Source: Limnephilus marmoratus (lineage: Eukaryota > Arthropoda > Insecta > Trichoptera > Limnephilidae). From it: a stretch of 64,000 bases of DNA. Position numbers and translations under genes: made by a program. The notes beneath the pieces are model-generated. The model did not search any database. It saw only the letters and a list, made by a program, of their open reading frames with translations, and was not told where the DNA came from. Where the stretch lies: NCBI GenBank assembly GCA_917880885.1, contig OU862920.1:38909019-38973018 (forward strand). The letters are read 5' to 3'. Positions 63,000-64,000 of the stretch are shown in pieces (position 1 is the stretch's first letter; every line of letters starts with the position of its first letter).

Positions 63000-63504
63000 A
63001 GTTTTGCATGTTACACTGGACTAACCGGATATTTACTATTGTTATCATGTCTGCCGTGCTATGATGCTATTAACGCGAATTTGCAATAATTAAAGTCTTT
63101 ATTGAAAGAATAACCACTACTTAAGATAACATATTTATTATCATCATTATTGTTATTCTTTGCGTCGCGAACACAAAAGCATGCAATAAATATTTAATTG
63201 TATGTATTTCTGCGGTTTGAATGATAACAGATAATCTTTTTTTAAATCCGAAATACGGCAGATATAAATTCTTTCAATAAACCGTAAGATATAGAATTTT
63301 TCGCTTGAGGGTTTTTTAAATACAATTTCTGTAATTGAGATAACAATTTTTAAATGACCCATTATTAAATCTATTCCCCTTTTAAATTTTTAATTGTTCT
63401 ATATTGCTCCTCGTCTCCTACACATTATTTTCTTTCAAATTTTGTTTTTGTTTATGTCTATTATTTTTCTCTATTACCTATGTATGTCTATTTTTTAAAT
63501 TAGT
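63000..63504. other. Unannotated AT-rich DNA
   Basis: If 62997 is a donor, this would be intron. No independent feature. Confidence 0.35.
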
Positions 63505-63556
63505 TCTGTCAAAACCCTGAAGAATTCAGCTTTGCTGACGAAACATGTCGGTTTTT
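63505..63556 (+). ncRNA. Hammerhead-ribozyme-like motif
   Basis: AAAACC (63511-63516), CTGAAGA (63517-63523), stem TCAGC-TTT-GCTGA (63526-63538), C, GAAA (63540-63543), then ACATGT overlapping GTC (63547-63549), GGTTTT (63550-63555). AAAACC pairs perfectly with GGTTTT (stem I), and CUGANGA / GAAA / GUC are all at the right places. Stem III is the 6-base palindrome ACATGT without a loop, so a monomer would be weak and a dimer better. Such short-stem-III hammerheads are known from Penelope-like elements. Homologous to 12996-13046. Confidence 0.5.
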
Positions 63557-63771
63557 GTAAATAATTAAGTGGTTAATTCAAAGTTATCTATTAATTTCAA
63601 CTATTTTTACTTCTTTTTATATCCGAAAAATGGCAAAAATATTTATTTAGGACGTTGGAAGTAAATTTTTTCCTCGAGTTTTTTTAAAATAGATTTTAAA
63701 GAAGATATTCAGTTGTATTTGTAGCGCCTAATGTCGTTTGAAGTTACTTCTATGTTCGATGTCTCTGAAAA

Positions 63772-63847
63772 TCTATCTATCTATCTATCTTCTATCTTCT
63801 TCTTCTATCTTCTATCTTCTTCTTCTATCTTCTATCTTCTTCTTCTA
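63772..63847. repeat. Pyrimidine minisatellite
   Basis: (CTAT)n passes into three units of CTTCTATCTTCTTCTTCTAT-like sequence. It directly precedes the Helitron 5' end. Confidence 0.85.
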
Positions 63848-64000
63848 TATAAATAAAAATGAATCCCCGAAATGTATGTACGCGCATAACTTCCGAACGA
63901 CTGCACCAAATTGGATAATTCTTTTTTATTTGTGTTCGTTATTGTCAGGATAAGGTTTGTGTGAAATTACTGGTGAGCTCTGGCTTTATGAAATTTGCAA
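63846..64000 (+). mobile_element. Helitron 5' end, runs off the window
   Basis: TCTATATAAATAAAAATGAA then GTACGCGCATAACTTCCGAA: same 5' terminus type as the Helitron at 15638 (TATATAAAAAAATGAATCC ... CATAACTTCAGAACGAC). The 3' end lies beyond 64000. Confidence 0.6.

Noticed and set aside
63771..63845. Coding or regulatory pyrimidine tract
   Set aside because: Simple CTAT/TTC minisatellite.

Overview
This window looks like intergenic DNA from an arthropod, most likely an insect. It is roughly two-thirds A+T by eye, carries TTAGG-like motifs (near 9636, 17010 and 38190), and is packed with insect-type transposable elements: jockey-, CR1- and RTE-like non-LTR retrotransposons, hAT, mariner, pogo, piggyBac-like and Harbinger-like DNA elements, Helitron ends with TC...CTAG termini, and tRNA-derived sequence. 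I cannot assign an order. I found no host protein-coding gene. Nearly all listed open frames are chance frames or antisense shadows of repeats. The one long intact frame is a reverse transcriptase at 52953-54038 (minus).

Layout. 1-8300: reverse-transcriptase relics, a piggyBac-like element (2037-2400), small fold-back elements and a pogo/Tigger-like element (6742-7229). 8327-9020: an internally deleted mariner. 9036-17162: copies of a SINE-like element that shares its 3' end with a jockey-type LINE, plus a hAT MITE, two inverted copies of a G-tract MITE and a Helitron. 17163-27280: mostly unrecognised AT-rich DNA with fold-backs, a G-tract MITE and three members of a dispersed family (family B). 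27281-28361: a deleted hAT with an exact 8-bp target duplication. 28592-30025: a long family B copy, a TIR element carrying a tRNA-like domain, and a 180-bp fold-back. 31099-40010: SINE copies, RTE relics, unclassified repeats, and families B and C. 40872-42478: two hAT elements with 8-bp target duplications. 43582-46957: the second tRNA-carrying TIR element, a cluster of palindromes, a jockey LINE and a family C copy. 46973-52587: long-TIR MITE, Helitron relic, SINE, tandem family B copies interrupted by a CR1-like element, and a 90-bp tandem array. 52600-54036: 5'-truncated non-LTR element with an intact RT. 54706-55398: three head-to-tail family B copies. 56790-58480: a nested stack of three elements. 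59285-64000: palindromic element, Helitron ends, a GC-rich block, and a hammerhead-ribozyme-like motif.

How it fits together. The autonomous machinery that can be seen is decayed, apart from the 361-codon RT frame. Most elements are non-autonomous and would need enzymes from elsewhere: the SINE from the jockey-type LINE whose 3' tail it shares, the MITEs from hAT, Harbinger, mariner and pogo transposases. Families B and C share one terminal design and occur in head-to-tail tandems, which suggests one unidentified mobilising system, possibly rolling-circle. Two hammerhead-like motifs (63505-63556 plus; 12996-13046 minus) suggest Penelope-like ancestry for their carriers.
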